Shown here in pieces: positions 1-13,200 of a DNA stretch of 64,000 nt. A program made the translations under genes and the position numbers. The stretch is from Ovis canadensis (taxonomy: Eukaryota > Chordata > Mammalia > Artiodactyla > Bovidae). Within the stretch, counting starts at the first letter, position 1. Each line of letters opens with the position of its first letter. The stretch covers positions 68,496,001 to 68,560,000 of the forward strand of contig NC_091262.1 of the NCBI RefSeq assembly GCF_042477335.2, written 5' to 3'. The notes under the pieces are model-generated. The model was not told the origin of the DNA and did no database searches. It saw nothing but the letters and a program-made list of their open reading frames with translations.

Positions 1-362
1 CACACATACAGTGGAATATTACTGAGCCATAAAAAGAGGGAAATACTTTTGGCACTCAGTGAAATAAGTCAGAGACAAATACTATACGATATTAGTTACA
101 GAAACAGACTTATAGACATAGAAAACAAACTTAGTTACCAAAGGGGAGAAGGGAAGGGAGAGAGACAAATTAAGGGTAGTATGGGACTAACAGATACAAA
201 CTACTATATGTAAAATAGATAAGCAGCAAGGGTTTACTGCAGAGCATAGGGAATATGCCCATTATCTTATAATAATTTATAATGAAATATGCAAAAATAC
301 CAACTCACTATGCTCTATACCTGAAACTAAGTATTGTAAACTATACTTCAATCAAAAAATAA
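1..362 (+). mobile_element. L1 LINE 3' end
   Basis: Starts inside the element (tggaatattactgagcc.., gtgaaataagtcagag..) and runs to the L1-type ending cctgaaactaagtattgtaaactatacttcaatc followed by an A-rich tail. It lies in FANCM intron 2 and is cut by the window edge. Confidence 0.8.
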
Positions 363-1147
363 TAATCTGCTTTTAGTTTCCTCCAGCTGATGTGAAACTA
401 TGGATACTAAAAGCTGTTCTGCAACTCAGTTTACTTAGGGTCCTTTGATTCTGTATTAGGGCATATGTGATTCTGGCAGATTATACCAGAAGTGGGTGTT
501 AAATTCTAAATGCAAAGCCCAGAATGATGCTTTGGTGCACTGAGGAACTGTTTTAGGATTTAAAAGAGGATTTAGATTTTAAGAATTATCCCAAATTAAC
601 ATTATTCTTTCATGAATAAACTTAATTTAAAAATTGTGAGCCTTCCACCTGAAATCTAATTTCTTTAAAATTTCTCCTAAACAAAACTTTTTTTCATTTC
701 AAATCTAATTTCATGTTGGTATTTTTTTTCTATTTTTATGTTATAATTTATCTTAATCTGGCAGGTGTACATATGGATATAGCTGTAAGACTAGACTGTG
801 ACCTGAACAAGGGAGAATAGACTTGATCTTTTTCTACCATTTGCTCTTGAATTATCCCTCTGCATATTTTGATTTGCCTCGGTATAGGCCTTGATGTTGT
901 AGCTTTATATGCAAAAATACACTGAATAGTTTAAAAGAAACCCTAAAGTGTTTCTCATTGGTATAGAGTATAAACCTAAGTCATTTGCTCTTCAGACAAC
1001 ATAACTAATGATGGTTCTTTCTGCTAGCCCATCAGTACTCTAAATAAGGAACAATGATAACGAACCATATATAATAGCTTGTTGAATTATCTTTACTTTT
1101 GTGTTGGATAGATGAAATTAAATAATTGTTTTTTTCTGTTTCTTAAG
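363..1147. other. FANCM: 3' part of FANCM intron 2, no assigned element
   Basis: AT-rich intron between the L1 tail and exon 3. I see no coding potential or recognisable repeat. Confidence 0.6.
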
Positions 1148-1225
1148 GTTGTAAGAGAACTAGTCAAATATACGAATCACTTTAGAATCTTGGCTCTTAG
1201 CGCCACACCAGGTAGTGATATAAAA
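1148..1225 (+). CDS. FANCM: FANCM exon 3 (helicase motif III)
   Basis: 78 nt, phase 0 to phase 0, acceptor ..cttaag and donor gtaagt. It encodes 26 residues, [12 protein letters not shown] through GSDIK. The Ser-Ala-Thr of helicase motif III is at 1199-1207. It closes the first RecA-like lobe. Confidence 0.93.
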
Positions 1226-4200
1226 GTAAGTAAAATTTATTACCATTTAAGAAAATAAGAACTTTTGTATGCTACCAAATCAGTTTCCCATTCTAGTATT
1301 TAACATCAGGCATACAACATTTCTTATAAGATGCCTTCCTTTTCTATGGTTGCAGGAAATTATCTGCATTAGTAGTTTTCAGACTTCAGCATGTCAAAGA
1401 ATCACTTGACACTGTTAAATTGTTAGTGTTTTCAGTTCTTTTTCAATTTCATCTTGAAATGACTTTAGACTTCCAGAAAATATGCAAAAATTAAAGTCTC
1501 TGTATATCCTTCACTCAGCTTCCCCTAATGTTATCATTTTATATAATTGTAGTCAAATGATCAAAACCAGGAAATTAACACTGGTACAATACTAGTGACT
1601 GATCTGCAGGCCTTATTTGAATGTTGCCAGTTTTCCCACCAGCTTCCTTTTCTGCTCGTGGGTCCAGTCCATAATCCCACACTGCCTTTAGTTATCTTGA
1701 CCCCTCAGTTCCTTCCCAGCTGTGCCGGTTCCTCCTCCTTTTCTTGTCTTCTGTGACCCTGAGACTTCTGAAGAGTGGGGTCAGTCGTTTTGTAGAATAT
1801 CCCTGAATTTGCAGTTGGCCGACGTTTTCTTAGCGCTTCCCTGTTGGCTCCGTGCTGACTGGAGTGAAACTGTGTGTGCGTTTTTGACAAGAATACCCCA
1901 AAAGTGATGCTCTACCTTTCTTAGAGCATCGCATCAGAGAATACATGATAATTTGTCTTTTTATTGGTGCTATTAATCTTGACTTGGTTAAGATGATGCC
2001 TTCCTGGTTTTTACATTGTAAAACTGCTGTTTTTCCCTTTGTAATTAAGTTTGTTGTAGGGGAGATACTTTAGCACCCAGTGATGGTTCTTGCTTGCAAC
2101 AATCATTTCTGTGCTGTTTGCCTAATTATTATTTCCTTTTTTTTTTTTTACATTTCTTTTACATTTTTAAATTTTGAATTCTTCTGTAGTGAAGAGCTGC
2201 CTTCTTATTTATTTTTATTTCAGTTCTCTACATCAATAGGGACTAATGGAGATACATATACATATATATATATATATGTATATATAAATATATACATATA
2301 TATATATATATAATGAACTACAGTCCAGTACCATCACTAATAATCTTTTGTTCACATTGTTTTAGATTTGGCTACTGGGAGTTCCTTGAAGATGGCTCCT
2401 GTGCCTTTAAAAAGCACTCTTTTGCTTGTTTGTTTGTTTTGAATACTCCTAACCTACTGGGATCACAAGATATTGTACGCTCGTTTAGTATTTTTCCTGT
2501 TCCCTCTGTGGAATGAACCATTTCTCCAGGGAGCTTGGGTGTCCTTTATCGGAGGGTGGTGAAAATGCAGATTTTGAGCTGTGTCCCATGCCACTCTAAT
2601 TTAGTAGTTCTGAATGGTCTTTTGTGTTGGGTTTTGGATAACTTCAAAGATAGCTTTCAGTTCTGCCAAGCCGTAAGACTTTTTTCCTTTTGTCCACACC
2701 TCGATTACTTTTAGAAATTTCTGTTCTTTTGTTTCCTGCCAGCCTTGTTTAAACATGCTTGATGGTTTTTAGTCATCTTTTAAGTCTCTTCTTAAATATC
2801 GCCTCTTCAGAAAAACTCACTCTTAAGCTATCAAAAGTCAACTCTTCCTATCTTGTGATTTTCTTCTTAATATCTATCACAGTCTGTTATTCTTTTGCTT
2901 GTTCACTGCTGTCTTTTTTAGCTCCTGCTGAATTAGTAGCTACATGAAAGTAGGGATTATGTATGTCTTGATATCTCTCACCAGTTCAATATCTAGCATG
3001 TGGGAGTTACTCAAATATTTTTTCAGTGATTAAAAGCACTAAAGTATTACTCAATTTTATAAAATGGTCATACATTTATCCTAGATATTGAATGTTTGTG
3101 GACCTTAAGTAACTATACTCTACTACTATATTAGGCATTATACTAGGTGTTGGGAATACAAAAGATGTGATTCTTGCCCTAGAGTACTTTTTGTCTGAAA
3201 GCCCATGAGGTTTTTCTAGTTTTAAAAAAAAAAAGAGTTCTTAATTTCTAGATACTTTCAGGATTCTCTCTCCCTCCTACCATCTATCTATCTATCCATC
3301 CACCTCTCCCTTCCATTCTTTTCATTATGCTCAGGAGTACCGTGGTCTAATGGTACAGCAATTATACCAACAGGTTTTTTGTTTTTTCTCATATTCTGTA
3401 TTTTTACAATTAAGTTCCTTTATAAGCTTTGGTTGAATGAAATTTAGCTTTAGAAATGTATTGACATATATATATATATAGATTTAAATGGAAAATATTT
3501 CACTCATGTATTTAAAAGATTTTTACTGGCCACACCACACAGCTTGTGGGATCTTAGTTCCCCGATATTTAACCACTGGGTTGCCAGAGACTTCCCCCCA
3601 CTCATTTATTACTAATTAGTTCAGTGTAGGACCTGTTCCCTCAGTTTCTTAGCAAGCCAATTAGTAAAGTATTCCTGAGATACAGTTGTATGCTTTAATA
3701 CTAAAGGGACTTCTCTGTTTTCCCCATTAAAAATCAGTGAAAAAAAAGTATTTGCTAAGGAATCAGGAAGTCTGGGTTTTAGTTCTGGCTCTAAAACTAA
3801 TATATTTTGAGGATTTGGTTTGCTAATCTCAAATTTCTCTTTTGTCTGAGTCTTTATTGATAGGAAAACACAAAACTATATTGAGGAGCTTGCTGGACAT
3901 TTACTAATATTCTTATATCTTGGATGCTTGGCTTGAAGGGCAACATGCAAGAAAGATGTTATAAAGGCCTTTTTCCTCTGTTGCTCCACTTCTGATGTGC
4001 TATACTTTATAGTTTTAAAAATATTTGAAGATAAAAGTTTCTAAATTTTTTCAAAAATGTACTGCTATCTTATTTTTGTTAGTGACAAACTAAAACATTT
4101 AACAAGTAATATAATATATAATTGTACTTAATTGATTTTCTGTAGGCTGTGCAGCAGGTTATTACTAATCTGCTCATTGGGCAAATAGAGCTTCGTTCTG

Positions 4201-7200
4201 AGGACTCTCCAGATATTTTGCCATACTCTCACGAAAGACGAGTTGAAAAGCTTGTTGTTCCTCTTGGTGAAGAACTTGCAGCTATCCAAAAGGCGTATGT
4301 ACAGGTAAGCCATTTTTATCATAATTCAGGGTTTGTTTTTTAATCACTTATTCATTTATTTTGGCTGCGCTGGGTGCTCCTGTCTGCTTGGGCTTTTCTC
4401 TAGTTGCAGCGAGCAGGGGCTACTCTCTAGTCTGGTGCACAGGCTTCTCATTGTGGTGGCTTCTTGCTGCAGAGCCCGGCTCTAGGGTGCACAGGCTTCA
4501 GCAGTTGTGGCTTCTGGGCTCTAGACACACACTCAGCAGTTGTGGCACACGGGCCTTAGTGGCTCCACGGCTTGTGAGACTTCCCGGACCAGGGATGGAA
4601 TCTGTGTCCCCTGCACTGGCGGGCGGATTCTTTACCACTGAGTCAGCAGGGAAGCCCCAGGGTTTTCATAAATGAACTGATAATGTAATTATTTTTGTTA
4701 ATAAAATCTGCCTGTGAAAGTATATAGTCGTTTTATATAATTAATATGTTGAAAAATTCTTTGAAATTAAGATTTTTAGTATGAGCACCATGTTCTATTT
4801 GTGCTGGCAGACTATGAGTTAAAGAGGAAATACATAATGATGGACCATTTCTAAAGCCAATAATAGGCTTATAATTTATATTTCTTAAATAAACCTTTTA
4901 ACTGAAGTATAACCCTCCCCCACCAAATATATGGACAGCAGAGGTACATGAAATGTAAGTGTGCAGCTCAGTCAATTTTCACATAGTGAACACACTCGAA
5001 ACATGTATCCAGATTCAATTAGAAGTTTCCTTGTAGGGAAATACATTTCAGTCCCTGATCCCTGTATAGCAGTGTTTCTCAACTATCTTACCTACTTGGT
5101 GGCATTTGGCAATGTCTTGACACATTTTTCGTTGTTCTACTAACTGGGGGGAGTGGGGTGTAGACTTGCTACTGGCATCCAGTGTACAGAGGCCAGAAAC
5201 GCTACTTAATATCCCGCAGTGGACAGGAAACCCCCCCCAATAACAAAGAACTATCTGGTTCAAGTGTCAGTACTGTAGCTGTAAGAGAAACTGTTTAGAC
5301 AGTTATCACTTTCAATGGGAGAAATTTGGGATAACAATTAGTTTTCTAAGGTTCATGATTTACCATCATGCTAGGAGAATACCTTGTTTTCATATCCTTA
5401 TTGCTATGGATTAAAGATGGCTACAAATTTCTTTCCATTGAGGGGCAGGGTACATTTCTCTTTCCTTAGAATCTAGGCCTGCCCTCTGCTGACTCTGACC
5501 AGTAGAGCGTGATGGACCCTGAGCCATGGTGAGCCTCAAAAGAAAGGAGAAGCCAGTAGATAGCTAGCAGTGAGGGTGCAGACATGTGGTCCCAGTTGAC
5601 CTGTTTCAGCTAGCCCCAAGCCCTCTGAGGCTCCAGACATCAGGGGCAGAGACAAGCTATCACTGCAGTGCCCTGACAGATTTCTTTTTGATTTTGAATA
5701 TTTTGTTTTGCAATAATTTTAGGCTTTTAGGAAATTTGCAAAAATAGTATGGAGAGTTCCAGTGGGGAGATCCTTTGAGACTATGCAAATATATCTTGTT
5801 TCTCAAAATATTTTGTTCACTAACTTTAAAATACACTGATGGTTCTTGCCTACAGCAGTTTCTTCTGTATTTGCCTAATCATTGTTTCTTGTTTCCCTCA
5901 TTTTTTTTTTTGCATTTGTTAATTTGAATGCCTGTATAATGAAGGGCTGTTTCTTCTCCCCTGTTTATTTTTTCAGTTCTTTATATTAATGTGGATAATT
6001 TTTATACTAATGGATAATTATTTTCTCTTGTGGGTTAAGTGCTGTATTATCATTATTAATTTTATTGCTCAGATTGTTCCATCTGTGGCCATTAGGAGAT
6101 CCTTTAAGATGGCTCCTGTGCCCTTTAGACTTAATGCTTTTTCTGCAAGGGGTCATCAGGGGAGGCCTGTTGTTGTTTAGTTGCTCAGTCTTGTCCGCCT
6201 CTTTGCGACCCTGTGGACTGTAACCCACCAAGCTCCTCTATTCATGGGATTCTCCAGGCAGGAATACTAGAGTGGGTTGCCATTTCCTCCCCCACAGGGG
6301 AGGCCTAATTCCTCACTTTCTGGCATTACAAGATGTTTTATAGTCATTTAGTAGTTGTTCTGTCCCAGCTGTGGAATCAGCCATTTCTCCAAGGAATCCT
6401 TGTGCCTTTTATGGAAGAGCTGTGTTTAAAGACCAAGACATGGGAACTAGATACGCTCGTTGTTACTGTTGTCATCACTTCTAGGCCCTCTCTGTGACCT
6501 GCTTGAATTCTTTCCTGCAGAAAAACAATCAGGAACAAATAAAAGGATTGTTTTAATCTGTGGCATTTTGAATTATTGTGTCATTCAAGAATAAGGAAAC
6601 AATGTTTATCTATCATTTAACCTTTAATACATCTTAAAGAGAAATTTTATAAAAATATGGTTTGATTTTTGTTTCTAAATGTAACAAAATTCTCAGTGTT
6701 AATAATTTAAGATGTAGCAGAGTCTTTTCTGGTAATCATCTCATAAATACTAATACATTTGGTTATGATTCAATCACTCCGTTTTTAAGAATATAAAATT
6801 ATAATTTGTACAATCACGTGTAATTCAACTTCATTGATTTTTTTAAGATTGCTTCTTTAGGCAACAGGTGTGATCAGCAAAGCTGGAAGAGAGGAGAGAT
6901 TGAAATGTACTAAAATAGCTGTATTTTAGGAAATAAAACATAGGTAGAGATTTGAATGGTTAATTACATATTGCTATAGTCTGTCTTCATCTGGAGAGCC
7001 CTTTTTACCTTCACTGTGGAATCAGACTCAGGACCTTTACCTGCTGTTTCCTCTGCCTAGATTGCTCTGTCTTTAGAACTTCTTGTGCTAGACCTTCTTA
7101 TTCTGCAGTCAAGTGTTACCTCTTAAAAGAAGCCGTCTTTGGTGGCATGAACACGGGAAGGACTGTGGAAGCCTGGCTGCCCAGCTCTCTCCTGAGAGCG

Positions 7201-10200
7201 TCGCTGCTGCCACCCATGCAGCAGCAAGCTGTCACCGGCCCAGCCCAGGTCACCGCCTTTCTGCAGCTTAGTACCAGAGACGGCCCTGGCCCAGAGTGGT
7301 CCAGCTGCAGCCAGGGGCCCTCGTGGGGAAGGGCTGCCCAGAAGAGGAAGGATACGGGGCCAGGTCAAAATCCAAGGACCCGATCCTCTGCATCCTGGGG
7401 CCAGACACGGGTGAGGCGGGGATCCCGGCAGCATGGCTGCCGCTACTCCTAGTGCTAAGTCGCTCGGTCGTGTCCGACTCTTTGCGACGCCATGGACTGT
7501 AGCCCACCAGGCCTCTCTGTCCAGGGGATTCTCCAGGAAAGAACACTGGAGTGGGGTGCTGTGCTCTCACTGCTGCTCCCTTCCCTCCCACAAAAAAATA
7601 GAAGGAAACCATGTTTGTCCACCTTATATAAAAGCAACCCCCTTCCCCACATACAGCATTACTGTGTTTTAGGTTCTTGAATACATTTGTCATAATCAAA
7701 ATTCTCTGCTTTCTGTATTTCTTTATTCCTTTCTTCTCTCTGTCGAATTTTAACTTTATGAAAGCAGAAATTCATTTCTCTCAGCCACAGTATCCCCAGC
7801 ATCAAGAACAATGCTTTATACATAGTAAATGCCTAATGAATATTTTTGAAAGAATGAATCAGTGAATGAAATTAAAGGTATTCAAGGCGTTTTGACTTTG
7901 TCATCACTCTGCAGATATTTATCAGACTTGTTCTAGGCACTGATGATGAAACAGGAAAAAAAAAATTCAAAGTTCTCCTTTCATTGTGCTTAGGTTAGGG
8001 AAAAGGGAGGAGAGTAAAGAAATAAACAGCTAAACACATATGTTCTTAAATTATAATTGAATCTAATAATTGATTCTGCTGACTCTCATATGGATATTAT
8101 CTGGGGATAAATGTCAGATTTAAATTTTACCTTAAAATTTTATCATCTCTTCTGTGTTTACTTAAAGTTTACATTTTAAGACTAGCATATAATTTAATAT
8201 ATATAACTATTTTACTGTGTGAGGAAATGACTGTATTTGAAAAATGATTTTAAAACAAAAACTAAATATCTTTGAAACTTGCAGATTTTGGAAGCATTTG
8301 CCAGTTCTTTGATTCAGAGGAATGTTTTGATGAAAAAAGATATTCCCAATCTAACAAAATACCAGATAATTCTTGCAAGAGATCAATTTAGGAAAAACCC
8401 ATCTCCAAATATTGTGGTAGGTATTTTAAAATAAATTTTGATGATAGACTAAGTTCTTACTCAAAGCAAGGATGAAATGTAAATAATGATTGGTTTTTGG
8501 TGTATATTAGTTCATCAGGAATTCAGGTATGATTTATATAGTTTATAGTGACGTGAAAGTCACTCAGGCCTGTCTGACTCTTTGCAACCTCTTGGACTAT
8601 ACAGTCCATGGAATTCTCCAGGCCAGAATAATGGTGTGGGTAGCCTTTCCCTTCTCCAGGAGATCTTCCCAACCTAGGGATCAAACCCAGGTCTCCCACA
8701 TTGCAGGTGGATTCTTTACCAGCTGAGCCACAAGGGAAGCCCCAACTTTTATACAGTTTATGGAAGCACCAAAAAAATCTAGCAGGAATACAGTTTGATA
8801 ATGTGAATTAAGACAAATTTACCTTATAACATTTTTTAAAGTTTATTTACTTATTTGGCTGTGTCAGGTCTTAGTTGTGGCATGTGGTATGCAGAGCATG
8901 TGGGCTCAGCAGTTATGGCCCTGGGCCTAGTTGCCCCACAACTTGTGAGATTCTAGCTCCCTGACCTGGGAGCAAACCCACTTCTTCTGCATTCCAAGGA
9001 GGACTCCAACCCACTGGACCACCAGGGAAGTCCCTATCTTGTAACTTTTAAAATTGATCTTTCAGTTCACTTCTGTTCTGCAAAGTCAAAGAAGGGTCAT
9101 AAGAATGTAGATCTTAACCTACTTTTAGACATCTGGCATTTAGTTTTAATTCTCCTTCCTGAAGTCAGAGTAAACATTGCAGTAAGCTTCGTATTTTTAC
9201 TCTTCTTTGGGAAAAAAATAGATGGATAGGGAAGAGATCCATCAAGTTAGGTCCAAAGTCAGAAGAGATGCTCACAAGCACAAAAAGGCACTGAGTCATT
9301 CTTGGAACTGAGAGAATGCATGTGCAAAAGATCAGGGCAACTGAATAAAGGTGTGAAGGAGACAGTGAGCAAATGGATTTGAATGAGGTGAAGGATTGAG
9401 GAAGTCAGATATGTTGTTTACTCTAGTTTGTGACTGCCTGGGAGTAGCTTTAAATGTTACACTAGAATTAAGGACTTTATTCTGTAGTATCAGGGGAACC
9501 ACAAAGGAAGTCTTCTGTGAAATTGCAGTGTATTATTTTAAACTTTAATAAAGCTGAGCGCTGAAGAATTGATGCTTTTGAACTGTGGTGTTGGATAAGA
9601 CTCTTGAGAGTCCCTTGGACTGCAAGAAGATCCAGCCAGTCCATTCTAAAGGAGATCAGTCCTGGGTGTTCTTTGGAAGGAATAATGCTAAAGCTGAAAC
9701 TCTAGTACTTTGGCCACCTTATGCGAAGAGTTGACTCACTGGAAAAGACTGTGATTCTGGGAGGGATTGCGGGCAGGAGGAGAAGGGGACAACAGAGGAT
9801 GAGATGGCTGGATGGCATCACTGACTCAGTGGACGTGAGTTTGAGTGAACTCCGGGAGTTGGTGATGGACAGGGAGGCCTGGCGTACTGGGCTTCACGGG
9901 GTTGCAAAGAGTCCGACACGACTGAGCAACTGAACTGAACTGAAAGTGTTTAAAGTTTATTCTAGGAGTTAAAGTTTCATTAAATTTTAAATCATAAATC
10001 TAAACCTGTTGAACTTGATCCACTGATGATATTGTTTTATCCTTTTAGGTAATTAGGGTGCCATTTTATTAGAGTATTTATCACTATCCTAGAAACAAAT
10101 AAGTGTAACTAGTATTAATTGCTAGTAAAAATGTAAGGTATTGAATAACATTCTTCATCTCTAATAAAGGAAAATGATTAAAATACATTCTCAGTGGTCG

Positions 10201-13200
10201 TCTTTAAAGGTATCTTATCATATAGATGGGCTTCCCTGGTGGCTCGGAGGTTAAAGCGTCCGCCTCCAATGCGGGAGACCCGGGTTTGATCCCTGGGTCG
10301 GGAAGATCCCCTGGAGAAGGAAATGGCAATCCACTCCATTATTCTTGCCTGGAGAATCCCATGGACGGAGAAGCCTAGTAGGTTACAGTCCACGGGCTCA
10401 CAAAGAGTCAGACACGACTGAGTGACTTCACCTTCACCTTATCATATAGATATACCCACCTTTGCTCCCCTAAAAGGAATATGTACTTCATTTTTCCTTG
10501 AGAGTAGTGGTTAAGAGCACAACAATACTGGGCCAGATTTCCTGGGTGCAAATAGTGGCTCTGTTACTTACCACCTGTATGAGCTTCTGTGTCTCTAAAT
10601 GGGCATGACAGTAGTACCTGCCTCCTAGGTATTAAGATTGCTACGTTTGTAAAAGTAGTGTTCTTGTAACACTGTTCTAATGTTACTGTGGCATGTGTAC
10701 TTGGTGTTAAATGTTAGTGTTAAAGAGTTTGACCCAATATGTGTCCTGATGTCAGAAACCACTGGATAGACCCATATCTGTTTTATTTTCCCTTGTGTCC
10801 CAAATGTCTGCCTCAGTGCTTAGCAAATAGTAGATGCTTATTAAATTGTTTTGAAAGACCAAATGAATCTATATACTGCTAATAATTTACCTGTAAAAAA
10901 AACAGCATGATAAATATTCACCCCTTCATTTATTCTCTTTAAAATGTAAGTTTCCTATTGAATTAAATGAAGGGGCAGATTTTATATAGAATACACATTG
11001 ATCACAGGACATTCAATAGAACCAATAAGTTCTGCAGAGTACATGTATCTTCATTTCTTTCTCTGGGTAAATTTGATACATGCTTTTTTTTTTTTTAATT
11101 TTAGGGAATCCAACAAGGCATAATTGAGGGAGAGTTTGCTATTTGTATTAGTTTATATCATGGTTATGAATTATTGCAGCAAATGGGAATGAGATCATTA
11201 TATTTTTTCCTCTGTGGAATTATGGATGGAACTAAAGGTAAATTATATGGAATTATTTAAAGAACTGATGACATATATTATTTTGGTTAATGATATGTAT
11301 ATTGAACGGTTTGGATTACTTCAGGGGCTTTACTTGAAAAGGCAATGAAACAATTATATAACATTTTTTCTTCTTGTTTTTTTCTTTTTCCTTTTATTTT
11401 GCTTAAACAATAGACATATATTTCTTACAGTTCTGGAGACTGGGATGTCCAAGATTAAGAAACATCCCAAACCATGTTTGAAATTTGCTATATTACTGGA
11501 AAAAAAGAGCCATTCATCAATACAAATGTGAATGTGAAACTGGGAAAAGTTGCTGGTTTTCGTTTTTAAATTTGAAAAGCTTGCATTCATTGCTGAATTG
11601 TAATTTCTTTTAAATAAATAATGCATTTGATTACTTTGTTATTAAACTTAATGGGAAAGTATTTTCTTAATTTCTGAAGGAATGACTCGGGTGAGAAATG
11701 AACTTAGCCGAAACGCGGACTTCATGAAACTTTATGATCATCTAGACAGCATGTTTGCACATACGCGTAGTACTTCAGCAAGTGGCATTTCTGCTATCCA
11801 GAAAGGTCTGTTTTTTCTTTAAAAATTTTATATTGTTTCTTCTTTATCAAGGTTAATTTTAAAATTAAGCTCCATTGATCCACACGTCTATTTATACCTA
11901 CTTATGTTTCTGAAACCATAGACCTGTTAAACATAAAAGATTTTATTATTCAACTTAGGATAATATATATTCAAGTAGCTCATGAACCTTAAACATACAA
12001 TAGAAGCTAATAGGAGTTGTTACTTGTGGTGAAAATTTTCAGAACTACCAACTACTGATTGTAGCTTAAATAAATATGAGCTTTTGCCTTCTGCTTTGCT
12101 GCTTATTCCTATTTGGATTATTTCTCAGACTGAAATTTTCATAACAATTCAAAGTTTATTTTACAGTAAGGTTTGTGTGCTATCCAGATGCCAGTTACTG
12201 TTTAAATAAATTTTAAAAAAAGAGTTTTAACAAATCCATTTTGAAAAGGATAATTAAAATACATGAATGTAATGGAATATGAAAAAAACACAGATTTTTG
12301 TTTGTTGTTTTTTTTTCCCCCCCAGGAGGTAAAGATAAAAAGTTCTGCTATAGTCATCCCAAATTAAAGAAATTAGAAGAAGTTGTAGTTGAACACTTCA
12401 AGTCATGGAATGGTAGGTTGTATTTAATATCCTCAAGGCAAGGCAAAGTCATGAAAAAGCTAAAACTCTGATTTGTTAGTTTTTGCTAACATTTCTTATG
12501 GAGAAGATGAGCTTTTAATTATTCTGGATTATGAATATAAAAAAAACTTAGAAATTTTGTCAGCGTACGGGCCAGGGAGATGGTGGAAATGTTAACAGTA
12601 AGGTATTATGTGAAAAGGAAAAGTCAGCCTAAGACAGTATAAGGGAAGCAGATAGTAAAAACTATATATAATATTTAGTTCAGTTCATTTCAGTTTGGTC
12701 TCTCAGTCGTGTCCGACTCTTTGTGACCCCATGGACCGCAGTATGCCAGGCCTCCCTGTCCATCACCAACTCCCGGAGTCTACTCAAACTCAGGTCCATT
12801 GAGTCGGTGACGCCATCCAACCATCTCATCCTCTGTCGTCCCCTTCTCCTCCTGCCTTCTATCTTTCCCAGCCTCAGGATCTTTTCAGATGAGTCAGTTC
12901 TTCACATCAGGTGGCCAGAGTATTGGAGTTTCAGCTTCAGCATCAGTGCTTCCAATGAACACCCAGGGCTGATCTCCTTTAGGATGGACTGGTTGGATCT
13001 CCATGCAGTCCAAGGGACTCTCAAGAGTCTTCTCTAACACCACGGTTCAAAAGCATCAATTCTTCAGCACTCATCAGCTTTATAGTCCAGCTTTCACATC
13101 CATACATGATCACTGGAAAAACCATGGCTCTGACAAGACAGACCTTTTTTGGCAAAGAAATGTCTCTGCTTTTTAATATGCTGTCTAGGTTGTTCATAAC

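Noticed and set aside
7123..7699. 103- and 143-codon ORFs in the GC-rich patch
   Set aside because: Open frames on both strands are expected from GC-rich DNA, and the longer one runs into an antisense SINE.
10228..10437. tRNA-Glu-like sequence with a B box
   Set aside because: It is the head of a Bov-tA2 SINE with target duplications, not a tRNA gene.
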